Shown: positions 34,396 through 46,209 of the stretch, piece after piece | How positions within the stretch are numbered: the stretch's first letter is position 1 | How the letters are laid out: each line of letters begins with the position of its first letter | DNA from: Siphonodentalium dalli | Lineage: Eukaryota; Mollusca; Scaphopoda; Gadilida; Siphonodentaliidae | Reading direction: 5' to 3' | DNA length: 64,000 nt | Assembly: GCA_032622095.1 (NCBI GenBank) | Contig: CP136069.1 | Location: 32,336,194-32,400,193 of the forward strand | Translations under genes and position numbers: made by a program | The notes under the pieces: generated by a model | The model's database searches: none | What the model was told of the DNA's origin: nothing | What the model saw: only the letters and a program-made list of their open reading frames with translations

Positions 34396-34954
34396 CATGG
34401 CACATTGTTCATCGAGGTCATGACATAATAAACAACCCTAATAGATTCAATGTAGGGGTACTTTACGTGACGTCATAAGATGCGTGGGTGGACGCCAAAC
34501 TAATCAAATAATAATACTGATCGATATCATTGCGCTAAATTATTACGCCACTGTGCGTACCGATAATACACAGGTGTCTTACTAAACATATGAGGCCGGG
34601 TTTAGGGGCTAATTATATGAAAAATATTTTTATTAAATTCACGTTTTGCTTTGAGTCACTAAAACAATGTTGGAAACAAAATATGACATACTAACTATAG
34701 ACTTGTATATAAACCAAAGAATGCAATTTTACTATTGAAAGCTTGACAAAATCATTATTGGCAACCCATTTTATCATAAAAACTATATGAAGTAAGCGGC
34801 TAGAAAAATTAATATCGCACCCGATATTGTCTTTAACAAAATCTAAATAAAGAGCAAAGCATGTTTCATAAAATTTGGACTGGAGCCATGAAGATATCTT
34901 TAATCCTATCACGAGGTTCACGACGGGAGATGCGTTGGTGTAGCATTAAATACT

Positions 34955-35080
34955 ATATCCCAGTGCATGAATTCTCGTATATATGCGAAGCGAGTCTGTG
35001 ATAGGGAGCCTAGCATATACAGGAACATGCACTGGCTTATAATGTCAAAGTAAATATTGTTAGGCCAATGTATTTTCTAA
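34955..35080. repeat. Decayed relative of the 69-bp hairpin module
   Basis: cccagtgcatgaattctcgt ... aacatgcactggctt keeps the outline of the hairpin and is followed by a partial second arm (ttgttaggccaatgtatttt). It is clearly older than the other copies. Confidence 0.5.
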
Positions 35081-35256
35081 CATAAATAACTTAAAATATG
35101 TGTATCTCCGCGTCGGGCACATGCAGCTGATACGTAGCAACATTTATTTTAAACTGAGAATAATTTACAAATTTATATAGCACCACTGGAGTGATATTTT
35201 GATATATATGTATTTAGTATAGTAAAGACAACACGTGAATTCAGTTGATGGGCGCA

Positions 35257-35535
35257 GACCCATCTCAACGACTCGACCATTTCCGCTTCGCTGAGGAAAT
35301 AACCTCTTCCATAAATATAATCCATATTCGCGCAATGCTAATATGCAGCCCTGGAAATAAGGCGATGACATTGACTAGTCCAAGTCTTCTCGTACTAAAA
35401 CCGGCTAAGATGTTGGGATGGAGGTGCCGGCACCTCCATCCCAATATCTTAGCCGGTTTTAGTACGAGAAGACTTGGACTAGTATGGAAGGGGTTATTTC
35501 CTCAGCGAAGCGCAAATGACCGAGTCGTTGAGAAT
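35257..35535. repeat. Palindrome within a larger inverted repeat
   Basis: The inner palindrome (about 35375-35482) is nearly perfect: actagtccaagtcttctcgt ... to a centre gaggtgccggcacctc. Outer arms (cgcttcgctgaggaaataac on the left, ttatttcctcagcgaagcg on the right) pair across it. A truncated relative of the outer arm is at about 53588-53690. Confidence 0.8.
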
Positions 35536-35624
35536 AAGGCGCAAACAAGTATGTACTTCCGAAATACCCCTCTTACATAGCACACGTACACAAGCATAAA
35601 CATGATGTTGAAACTGTAGTAATA

Positions 35625-36180
35625 TAGGATCTACAACGAGTCCCAAGTTTATAGCGGAATTTACAAAACGAGTCCAGTAAATTAGGTTTGGACCGAGCCT
35701 TTGGCGAGGTCCATACCTAATTTACTGGACGAGTTTTGTAAATTCCGCTATAAACTGGGGATGAGTTGTAGATTCTGTTTATTATATGATCCAAAACCTC
35801 GATAAACCATACTTAAATCAACAAATAGGACGTGAAACTAACATTGGCTTCTATAATGCATGCGATGACGTTTCACGTAACTGTGCGTTGTTTGTCCGCG
35901 TAAAGAAATAGTCCCAGATAAATAAAGACTCTGTGTCGTAATTAATGGCGTATAATTAATGAAATAACTTTTCAAACTCTTCATTCATCAGAGTTTGTTG
36001 GAAAAAAATATTGGAAGCCATTGTATTTTTAGATGTAGCTTACATAATGTAAACAGACGACAAACCGGAAGACAAAGGTCACCTGGAACTATTTCCTGTT
36101 ATTAAACGAACGTTTAATATCACAATTTATAGAATGGGTTTATTGAATGGAATAAGGGTAGGATCATGTAATAAAGTTAG
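35625..36180. repeat. Palindrome-headed R2 repeat, copy 2 (empty hAT site)
   Basis: The palindrome at 35635-35775 is followed by the same tail as 24640-25945. The hAT target is intact here as ggcgtataattaatgaaata (35948 region). Confidence 0.85.
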
Positions 36181-36490
36181 ATATTAACCCAGCTAGTTAT
36201 TATATATCAGCACAAACGAGCGTTCGATATCAGCTTAGACGATATGCAGGAAAATTGGTACACACGGGTCACCAGACCAGGTGAATATCATGGGATAAAC
36301 ACCTTCGCCATCATTTCTCCCGAAGGGGGGAATATCATAGTGGAAAATTGGATTCCACTGTGTCTCATGTGCCAATTAGTTTACCAATATGAGTAAATGT
36401 TAGCCCGAAATTACGATTGCTTTTCTTTGTTATCATATGAAATCGGAGTAAACCAGCTTCGAACCGGGTAAAACCAGCCCAATATATCGT

Positions 36491-36980
36491 GGCCTGTGTC
36501 AATGGTACAACTGTTTACCGAAAACAATTAGCAAAAAGAAAATGAAGATGCATGCATCAGATCGTCCATGAATTATTTTTACAAAGAATTACTTTTTAAA
36601 TGTGATACAATGTTTGGTGCATTAAATAACGTATTCTACTAAAGTATGGTGTATATACTATACATATTAGCTATGCATATATCTCTTTTAAGCGAGGTAA
36701 TGTACAGTTTACACGTAATGATTATTTTAAATTAATGGCCTGTGTCAATGGTACAACTGTTTACCGAAAACAATTAGCAAAAAGAAAATGAAGATGCATG
36801 CATCAGATCGTCCATGTATTATTTTACAAAGAATTACTTTTTAAATGTGATACAATGTTTGGTGCATTAAATTACGTCTTCTACTAAAGTATGATGTATA
36901 TACTATACATATTAGCTATGCATATCTCTCTTTTAAACGAGGTTATGTACAGTTTACACGTAATGATTATTTTAAATTAA
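36491..36980. repeat. 246-bp tandem duplication
   Basis: ggcctgtgtcaatggtacaa starts at 36491 and again at 36737, and the two copies differ at only about ten positions. Parts of it recur inverted at 40081-40130. The preceding segment (36225-36290, gacgatatgcaggaaaattg) recurs in direct orientation at about 40178-40240. Confidence 0.9.
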
Positions 36981-37959
36981 GATTATTAAGTGAAATGAAT
37001 TAAAAATTGCTACGATATTAAATCATATTTTGTACATGGACGGAAACGTTGTAGTTGAATATTTACGATACGATGAGAACAAGCAAATAGAAGAGGCGTA
37101 TTTACGATGAGAATAATCAAATAGTTAATTAAATCTAAAACAGTGAATATTATTACTGACCTTTAGTAAAGTAAATAGGTTTTATAAAATGTGAATTAAA
37201 ACAAACTCCACTTTACAGACCATTTTACAGATAATCATTTTGACTGTTGCATGCCGGGACAGAAACTATGCAAACACAGACCCATGCATTTACTATGGGA
37301 GATTTAGAGTGGGTCTATTAAACTAATTATATCCTTGTCATCTTTTATAGTTTTTGCGTGAAATGTTAAACATATATCAGGGACATATACCCCTTCTAGA
37401 ATGTTCAAAAACATGTTCAGTTGCTCATCGTATTTTTATTGATTTTATGCGACGAAAATTCAGAAAATTGCGCAATGTTTTAAGGTGTTACAAAGCGTCG
37501 GATTAAAATAGTTCTATCGAGAGTATTCACACCATTTTGTTAGAGAACATAGAGTAAACATAATCCTATCGGAATATCGTAAATGAGTTCCGTGTATTTT
37601 GGGATTAATTAACTACTCAGACTGCCGAAACTGCCAACAATAAATTCGCTTTTTCGTGTCCCACGAAAATGAAACTTGTCTGTTTAAAGATCCCAGTTTC
37701 GTGTCGAATGGTGATAGAATCTCCATATTCATGGATAAATTACATCACACTTAATCGGCTTCTGTCCGCGGTCTTAAACCTGTGTTTTTAGAACAATTTT
37801 TTTTAGACAAACTGTTGAGCGCGTATCAGTATTTTTTCCGCCCACTGGGTACCCACCACCACCTATTTTTTTTTCTTCTTTTTTTTCCGATTCTGGGATA
37901 GGGACCCACTGCTTCAAATGACTATTTTACTTAGTTGTCCTGATCTTATCTGATCTATG

Positions 37960-39700
37960 TTCCATATCATGATTATATAAGCATTGTATGCGACACTATC
38001 GGGTATAATTGAAAATTTCATGTGAATGTTTTCACGTCTGGCCATCACACGTAAGGACTATGGGGTCGGCGGGGGGCTATTTGGGTGCACGTATGTACTG
38101 CTTTTCCAATATTGATTGTGGCACTTCCGGGTCTGTTTGACAATTGCATTGCATGTTCTCACGACTGGTTATATGTAGGGACGCGGCGACTTGGGATTGA
38201 CGTGTACGCACTTATATTGCACTAGCTGGTGGACCCGACTTCGTCCGGGCTGTTTTCCCTCTGCTTTTCGGCGAATTGCGCGATTTTACATTGAATTGAC
38301 CATTTTGAAGATCAAGGTCAGGTCGGGGTCACGATTTGACCCGACCAAAACACTCCCGGACAAACGTACACGTCGAAATCCATCATGTTTTACCAGATTT
38401 GACCTTGATTTGACAATTTTGAAGGTCAATGTCAGGTTGGGGTCACGATTTGACGCATCGAAAACACTCCCCTGACAAAAGTAACCCTAGGTATCGAATG
38501 TTGTCGAAATCCCGTCAAAATTCGCGATTTGACATTGAATTGACAATTTTGAAGGACAAGGTCTAGTCGGGGTCACGATTTGTACCGTCCAAAACACTCC
38601 CCGGACAAAAGTACCCCGTTTTACCCGATTTGATCTTGAATTGACATTTTTGAAGGCCAAGGTCAGGTCGGAGTCACGATTTGACCCGTCCAAAACACTC
38701 CCTAGACAAAATTAACCCTAGGTATCAAATTTCGTCAAAATCCGTCTGACAGTTTTCCCGGCCATAGCTAACACACAACCAAAGAGACAGACAGAATTCC
38801 CAAAATATATCTTAGATGGGACCATGTATGTTTGAACATTTCATGTGCATATTTTCATATGTCACAATATGTCCCGTGTAGAGACATGGGGTTAGGGTGT
38901 GCGTACTTATATTGCAGGGGGCATTGTCTGGTCTATTTGATTATTTCATGCGTACGTCATCAGTGCTGATCACATCGTCACCGAGGGGTGGCACAGTGTT
39001 GGAGTGTACGTATATATATTGCATTAAACGCTGTCTGCATGGTCGGTTTGAACATGTCATGTGTATGTTTTCATGGCTGGTCATAGCGGCGTGGTACAAT
39101 GTGGTTGGTTTACATACTTTTATTGCATTTGATTATAACGACTATATCTTTTATTACATGTTTTCACGTCCGGTCATCACGTGTGTGGACACGGCGACAT
39201 GCGGCTGGGGAGCAGTATGTACTTTTTTATTATATCGATTGTGACACTGTCGGATATGTTTTACATTGTCATGTGCACGTTCTCACGACTGGTTACATAG
39301 AGTTACGCGTCGAAATGGGATTGGCGTGTGCGCACTTATATTGCATGGGACCATGTCTGTTTGAACCATTCATGTGCATGTTTCACATGTCATAATGTGT
39401 CCCATGCATGTTGAGGCGTGGTGACATGGGGTTAGGGTGTGCGTACTTATATTTCATTGTACGTTGTCTGGTCTATTTTATATTTCGTGTCTATGTCATC
39501 AAGGCTGATCACATCGTCACAGAGGGGTGACACAGGGGGTGGGGTTAAGTATACTTATATTACATGCAACACTGTCCGGTCGGTTTGAATATTTCATGTG
39601 TATGTCCTCATAGCTGGTCACAGCGGCGTAGTCGATGGGTTGGGTATACATACTTTTATTGCATTTCATTATATAGGTAGCATGTTCTATTTGATATATC
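37960..39700. repeat. Higher-order satellite (about 110-bp monomers, about 530-540-bp period)
   Basis: Monomers share gtgtgcgtacttatattgca, tttcatgtgtatgtttt and cacgactggt phrases. Every fifth monomer matches best: ggggttagggtgtgcgtact occurs at 38888 and 39428 (540 bp), and the monomer before the Helitron matches 39311-39345. Open frames of 60-115 codons here are incidental. Confidence 0.75.
38222..38816 (-). mobile_element. Helitron-type element, 595 bp, exact ends
   Basis: On the minus strand it starts TCTAAGATATATTTTGGG and ends CAGCTAG, with about four core repeats of 102-128 bp (starts near 38281, 38396, 38524 and 38626) built on gaccttgaccttcaaaat. The satellite it entered has an uninterrupted homologous monomer: ttatattgca|tgggaccatg at 39336-39355. 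Insertion therefore occurred between A and T with no duplication, exactly as Helitrons do. There is no Rep/helicase. Confidence 0.85.
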
Positions 39701-40239
39701 TTAAATTGCATATGTGTATTTGTGGTGACAACTTGATAAGCTGACGTTTCTTTTCTCAGCATCCGTCTTGGATTTTACTCTTTGCATCATTCAAGTCTTC
39801 GGAATACGGTACAGCCCTCATGCATCTGTCCGACTGCATATTGGATGTCATGATTTGAATCTATCGGCAAACCATATAGCCCACGTTTATGAGCATGTAA
39901 TTGTCAAATTGTAGATGCACGATCACGCTTCATATCTAGGGGTAATTTGACCATGCAAGCATAGTGTGCTTGGTCGTGAGTACATCAGATATCTCGTTCT
40001 GATAGATGCATAAATATGGATTTATAATATTAACTTTATAACATTTCCTCAATGTATATATGTGACTATTTTTTTGTAAAATAATTCATGGGCGATCTGA
40101 TGCATGCATCTTCTTTTCTTGTATGACTTAATCGGGGACTAATATGTGAGCACTAAGAAGCCTTCCTTGTCAGATCAGACGATATGTAGGAAAGTTGGTA
40201 TACAGGGGTCACCTGATCAGGGAAATATCATGGCATAGG

Positions 40240-42050
40240 ACTAGATGTGACCAGAAACGTACTCGGTATTTGCGTACTTGAACATGTAACGAAGATCGAA
40301 ACATCTTGACTGATTATTATTCTGCATGCTATTCCATGCATTATTCAGACCTCTATTTCGATATAAATTAGAACAAATAACAAAGAAATGATAAATGCCA
40401 GCAGAATGCAATTCAAATGTCGTATAACAGAACCGAGAAACTAACAGTTTAGTGTAGTTGACGCGCGCTGGCTGGCCGTCAGCATAGTAACGTGTCGTTG
40501 TCAAGGCGTTCGTCACTTTTTTGGCAATTGGTAAGTGGTTATTGGTGTATCAATGCAACGACCGTTGCATGTTTGGCGATGTACCTTTCAACCAATTGGA
40601 ACGTATGCGCCCTTTGTGAATATATATCATACGTGACGTATATGGTGTGTAAATATTCATAATTGTCATGACTTTAGTTTGGCACGTCCCAATTTTAATA
40701 TGTTTTCACATGCTTTCTCACCAAGCGCACATTATACGCACTTACACAATGTATTACATAGTATTGCACTCATGTATAATCAACTTCATAGCCGTTACCT
40801 ACATGTATATGCACATTTTTCACAATCACTACATTAAAGCTCCAATATACATGGAATAATATGATTTTGAGGTCGTTACCATTTCTGACTTATTTGGATT
40901 TTCGGTTTTCTTTTGACATTAATTCGAAGAATACATCGCCGAAGTGTGCATTTATAGTTTACAAGCTTTCGAAACTCTCTCGCAAAAGAAGTTTTTATAT
41001 CTTTGTAGTTGGGTAGGTCTCATGCAGGGACATAGGCAAACATTTCTTCAGAACGTATTGAGTAGCCTTTGTTTCTTTATTAAATGGCAATTTCGTAATT
41101 GGTATGTTTAAAAGGCTCCTCGATGTAGCATTTAAAGACATGTTATGGACTTGTTTGGGTGCGTGAATATGATGTGATATGATAAGTTAGTACACAATGC
41201 CAACTAGAGGAATGTAACATTATATTAAAGTGATGTGAAACGTAAATTGAACCTCACAATTGAGTTCCCTGCGTTATTCTGTGGAAAGACTGAATAAAAT
41301 AACCCCCATACACGAAATGCCCTAACCAGATATCAGTTTGTACTAATTATACGGCCACGTAACTAACTATTTACTTTCCCTCAATCGGGACGAATAATTC
41401 CACTGTAAACGCGAAATAAATACACTAACGAGTTGTCGTGTGCAGTCGCGGAAACACCCGAACACTTCCGACTTGGTCGGGATTGAGTCGGCTTTCGTTC
41501 TCAGAAAATAGCTTCCGTGGAGGGAGGCCGTTTGCTGGAATAGCGTAACATCAGCTTAATAAAACGAAAAACAAGCGGTATAGTCAATTCGAATGGGAGG
41601 GATATAAAAGGAATTATTGCCTGAAATCACCAACGGAAGAACATTGACCGAGTTATGAAAGAATTATAATCAAAGTGGTCATGATCGAGCAATGAACAAC
41701 GGTAACAGTTGAAAATGTTACTATTTATAGAAATTTGTAATCGTTGCAGATCGTTGACCGATTTTATGATCGAACTACAGCAGGTACAGTCTCGTGCAGA
41801 AAGAGTTGTCTTACATGTGTATTTCAAACTGTTTAATTACCTGTGCAATGCTACATGTGTGCCATATTGCTATTCACTATTCTAGTACAGACCGTATTTG
41901 TTTGGGACAGCGATAGTGATATAGATATCCATATGGAATTATGTTTTCTTCAATTTTTGAGTTTATATAGGCCCAAATAAATATACCATAAGATGGACTC
42001 AATCATTGACAGTTAAAATTGGATGGAAGTAAAGAAGTGTTGTGTATTTG
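40240..42050. other. Intron sequence, little repeat content recognised
   Basis: It has no domain-bearing frame. This is one of the longer stretches in the window where I see no repeat, which makes it a candidate for conserved non-coding elements. Confidence 0.3.
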
Positions 42051-42054
42051 CACT

Positions 42055-43290
42055 AAGTAAGCGCAATTGCTTTATGCTTAAGCGCAAATATTTGTATGCA
42101 AATAAATAATAAATGTAAAAAAGACTCCCATGTGATTTGCTCTAAACTCAAATTAACTCAGGCCATAAAACATTACTCAAACATAGGTGAGGACTCCACC
42201 CAGATCCCATACTAAGATGGATGTTCAGACTGAGGAAACCAGTTGGAGATAGGTACATGTATTTGCTTAAGCATAATTCATTTCAATTACGCTTAAGTGT
42301 AAATGAAATCCACTTAAGCGTAAATGAGTTGCGCTTAACCGTAATTCATATACACCCCCATTGAACTCCACATACTCAAGCTGAAATGGATGCAACCACA
42401 TTACTAATGCCAGTAAATTAACATACATCAGATTATACAAATATACATATAAGGTAAGACAGCCGATGAAATTATTGCTCTTAATATAATTCCAATGTAT
42501 TATGATAACGCATAAGTCAATTATGCTTAAGCGTAAATGATTACATTAAGCGTAACTGATTTACGCTTAAATGCAATTAGTTAATATAAAATGTGAAAAT
42601 GAATCATTTGCGCTTAAGCGCAAGTATATGTCTATCAATATATTTGCGCTTAAGCGCAAATACCTAACACTCCCTTTATACTTCCCTCTGATTGTGAATG
42701 ATAGAGTCCATCTCATAGTATATTATCATGGACCCATAGTAGTAGCCCCATATAATACTGAAACATTGAAGAAAAAATATTTCCATATGCATATATCAGC
42801 ATCTCTGTCCCTGGTGTCCCAAGAATTGGTGCGTCACTCCCAGAGCTCTAGTATATTTTATTAAAGGGACATCTCCTACACAGATATATACCATTTCCAT
42901 GGCCATAAATATGGAATTCAGGGTTACTGGGGACTCGCTTCCCTCATATGGTGTACTTATTGACTTGAAATTGGGGAAAACCCCAATTTTCATATTATCA
43001 GCATCCCTGCCCCCAAGAATTTGTGTCTCCATCCCAGAGATCTAGTATATTTTATAAAAGAGATATATCCTGCACATATCTCTACCATTTCCATGGTCAT
43101 AAAAGAGATATTGGGGTTACTGGGGGGGGGGGGTGCTTCCCTCATATGGTGGGTCTGTGCCATTTAAAATTAATTCAGGGGGGTGATATCAATGCATATT
43201 AATTTTTATTTGCGCAAATGATTTACACTGAAGCGCAAATGATAGATGTTATTTTGCAAAATATTTGCGCTTGATCGTAAATGAATAATA
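42055..43290. repeat. Cluster of ATTTGCGCTTAAGCGCAAAT palindromic words
   Basis: At least a dozen exact or degenerate copies occur, for example at 42605-42624 and 42642-42661 (near-perfect), 42262, 42286, 42311, 42331, 42521, 42541, 43222 and 43263. Spacing ranges from 15 to 300 bp. Each word is a 20-bp palindrome centred on TTAA. The cluster runs directly into the satellite at 43293. Confidence 0.75.
42785..43165. repeat. About 200-bp direct duplication
   Basis: The pair catcag/catctctgtccc to cttccctcatatggtg (about 42795-42955) and a second copy at about 43000-43152 share agtatattttat, accatttccatgg and gggttactgggg. A G-run of about ten lies in copy 2. Confidence 0.7.
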
Positions 43291-43292
43291 AA

Positions 43293-44115
43293 TGTGAAAT
43301 GGGTATCCCATACATGAAATGCCGTATATATATGCTATAGCGCGTATATCCTACAGGTCTGGGTGAACCACCGATCAATCAATAACAGCCCGATCGGGCT
43401 AAAGTAGACCGATCAGTCTAAAATAGACCGATCGTTCTTTCACAGCCAGCTTGAATCTTGGATAAAGGGAGTAGGCCTACTCTAAATTGTTCTTTCAAGT
43501 GAAATAGGCCTCCCATACATGAAACGCCTTATCTATATACTATAGCGCGCATACCCTACATGTCTGGGTGAACCACCGATCAATCAATAATAGCCCGATC
43601 GGGCTAAAATAGACCGATCGGGCTAAAATAGACCAATCAGTCTTTCACAGCCAGCCTGAATCTTGGATAAAGGGAGTAGGCCTACTATAAATTGTTCTTT
43701 CAAGTGAAATAGGCCTCCCATACATGAAACGCCTTATCTATATACTATAGCGCGCATACCCTACAGGTCTGGGTGAACCACCGATCAATCAATAATAGCC
43801 CGATCGGGCTAAAATAGACCGATCGGGCTAAACTGACCGATCGGTCTTTCACAGCCAGCCTGAATCTTGGATAAAGGGAGTAGGCCTACTATAAATTGTT
43901 CTTTCAAGTGAAATAGGCCTCCCATACATAAAACGCCTTATCTATATATCCTATAGTGCGCATATCCTACAGGTCTGGGTGAACCACCGATCAATCAATA
44001 ATAGCCCGATCGGGCTAAAATATACCGATCGGGCTAAAATAATCCCATCGGTCTTTCACAGCCAGCATGAATCTTGGATAAAGGGAGTAGGCCTACTCTA
44101 AATTGTTCTTTCAAG
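43293..44115. repeat. 205-bp satellite, four copies
   Basis: gtctgggtgaaccaccgatc occurs at 43357, 43562, 43767 and 43973, giving a period of 205-206. Each unit has the perfect 12-bp palindromes gcccgatcgggc and gaccgatcggtc (with variants) followed by tttcacagccagc and ggagtaggcctact. The same block occurs inverted in 56560-58090. Confidence 0.9.
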
Positions 44116-45468
44116 TTACAACCATTTTTTTGTAAAACAAATTATTCTTATTCATTTTGAAACTAATGAAAGACAATTTTGAAACTAATGAAAGACAATG
44201 TATAATTTTTTGCTGGTATATTCATCATAAATTTGAACAAATCTTCAAGCAAACAAAATTTCAATATTCAAGAAATCTCTTACAACAGTGTCAGGAAGAC
44301 CAATCGATCTAGCTCAGCACGATTGGTCTATTGTGATGTCAAATATTATTGAAATATTGCTTATAATTTACATTTACAGAAGTCAATAATTCGCATGCAG
44401 ATAACTTCACCTTGTATTCGGCCAAATATGTTGACGTTAGATTAGAAGGCAGAATTCCCAGATTTGTTTATTATTGGTGAACCTGGATAATTTCGGAGGT
44501 GTGCCAATCGTCTTTAGCACACTGTGAATACGTACTCATTCTCTCCTAAATTTGCAAAAATTCCATATATATATATAAATATATATACAGAGTGTGAAAA
44601 CTTTGTTAGTTGCCAAATAATTGTCGACATTTTACTTAGAACACTTGAATGCAAAAACTATGATAGGCCCCCTATTATTTTGTTTGTTTTTTTCTCTTTT
44701 TGTTGAATCTACTTTCGTTATCGACATGCCGGCCTTTGTTTTGGCTGTTCTCCCAGTCGTGCGTGCCAGCCGATCGTCGTTATTCGGGTGGTTCCGATTT
44801 CCTCCGAATATAATTCCATGAGACTCCGCGCGCTGATTCGCTCCGAAAATGTGTTTGTATCTGAGAAGATTTCTTACTCTGATCGCAGTTTTCAACAATT
44901 TAATACAGGGCGAGTACCGCACTAATAATATGCCACATTGGGGTTTTATTTCTAGTTTTTTATGACCTTTCTTGTGGTATATCGGGCACAGTTCTGTCTG
45001 ACATCAAATATATGCCCACCGGGAGTGAAGCTAATGACTTTAATATCGCAGAAGACCGCAAATAAAATGACATACCGCTCTAATGAAAATATCGACTGAA
45101 CTACGCTAAATTGTAAATATTTACTTCTTGTTTCAGAACGCAACTATCCGTGATAAACTAACGAAAACGATTTCACCATCGAAAGTCACTGCATCTCATT
45201 AATATATACGAATGACGGTGTGTGGTAATCAATTTGGATCTAATATTTGTAAAAATAACTACTTGGAGCAAGATGATTCTCCAATTATATTTGATCACCG
45301 GAGTGCTTCACATAACTGTAAATCGGCCCTCAAACTAAATACGCAATGATGATTCACACTGAATGTCCACACACTTAAATGATAGAAAGAAGTGATTGAT
45401 TCCACTGAGCCCGAACGTCGTACCTTTGAATACATATTATAGTCTTCAAGCGCCAATATGTTAGGCTA
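44116..45468. other. Intron sequence, nothing recognised
   Basis: There is a short tandem duplication (gaaactaatgaaagacaatt) at about 44160. The frames at 44524-44922 on both strands are somewhat GC-richer than average but carry no motif. Confidence 0.35.
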
Positions 45469-45585
45469 AAGCTGCTTTCACAGACATGTGGATGCTCCAG
45501 CCGCAACCCCATGTAGTGATATATGTAGGGTTTGAAACCCGATAGCCGCATACATTGGCCACAATCATGTCTGTGAAAGCAGCTT
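45469..45585. mobile_element. Small MITE-like element with AAGCTGCTTTCACAGACATG ends
   Basis: Perfect 20-bp inverted ends enclose about 77 bp. No clear target duplication is visible. Confidence 0.6.
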
Positions 45586-46209
45586 ATCAGGCACCTTAAT
45601 TCGATAACAATGACATCCGATGTGTCCGTACGTGCAGACCATGCACATTATACAACTAATAGCGTCAATACTGCCTTAAATTATTCTAATGATTGTCATT
45701 TCATTCCAATAATTTGACCGAAAGTCAGGAAATATTCGACGTTTTGTCTAAAAGCATCAACTTTCACACTAAATACTGGTTGGAATATAAAATGATCAGA
45801 ACAAATGCAATCCACATGCTCTTGATCTGGATTGTCCAACTAATGTTGCGCCAGGCATGAAATAATTGTTGAAACTATAATGATAGCTTTAAACCGCCCC
45901 CCCCGCGGTCGTGACGCTCCTGCCCACACATACGCGCCGTTAACTCACTATCGGCTTCGGAGATATTTAGACAACATAATATAAAGGTTCAAAAGAGAAT
46001 ACGTCAAAATTACAAACACGTTGAAATGAAATAACGCGTAATATTTCACATATCGCTGGCGCAGTAAGAGGTGATTTTTCCCCGCCATGCATTTAACAAA
46101 TATAGTCTGTCGATGCATGAAGTGTGAAATTTGACGTGGTTGAACTTAACCTGCGTATCTATTAACTTCGTATGTACCCATACACCTGTTATTGTATTCT
46201 GTGTTATAG

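Larger units (their letters stand above)
30375..34519. mobile_element. 4.1-kb insertion with minisatellite inverted ends
   Basis: It separates two adjacent parts of R1 copy 3. ATCGAT occurs at both junctions (30369-30374, 34520-34525). Near each end is an array of about 36 bp units (gtgaatgttaaagggacacg then aggcactcnnagt). Left array: 30430-30690. Right array: 34190-34395, in inverted orientation. Long inverted ends made of tandem repeats are the hallmark of fold-back elements. A shorter inverted pair TCGATGAAC is at 30370-30378 and 34407-34415. The interior holds a 176-bp repeat, LINE debris and a 44-bp repeat, and no transposase. Confidence 0.6.
29407..34615. repeat. R1 dispersed repeat, copy 3, in three pieces
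   Basis: The pieces are 29407-29515, about 30046-30374 and about 34520-34615. Their landmarks line up in order with R1 copies 1 and 2. The first gap is a LINE tail and the second a 4.1-kb insertion. Confidence 0.8.
29294..46209 (+). other. Proposed intron 1 of the PAN/lectin gene (16.9 kb)
   Basis: It begins GTGAGT and ends TTATAG (46204-46209). A second acceptor, CTATAG, lies 6 bp further and would remove two residues. Both keep phase 1. Nearly all recognisable content is repeats listed separately. I saw no further cysteine-rich exon in the interval, but short exons would be easy to miss. Confidence 0.5.

Noticed and set aside
42055-43290. CRISPR-like array
   Set aside because: The repeated words are 20-bp palindromes at irregular spacing in an animal genome, with no uniform spacers or cas genes.
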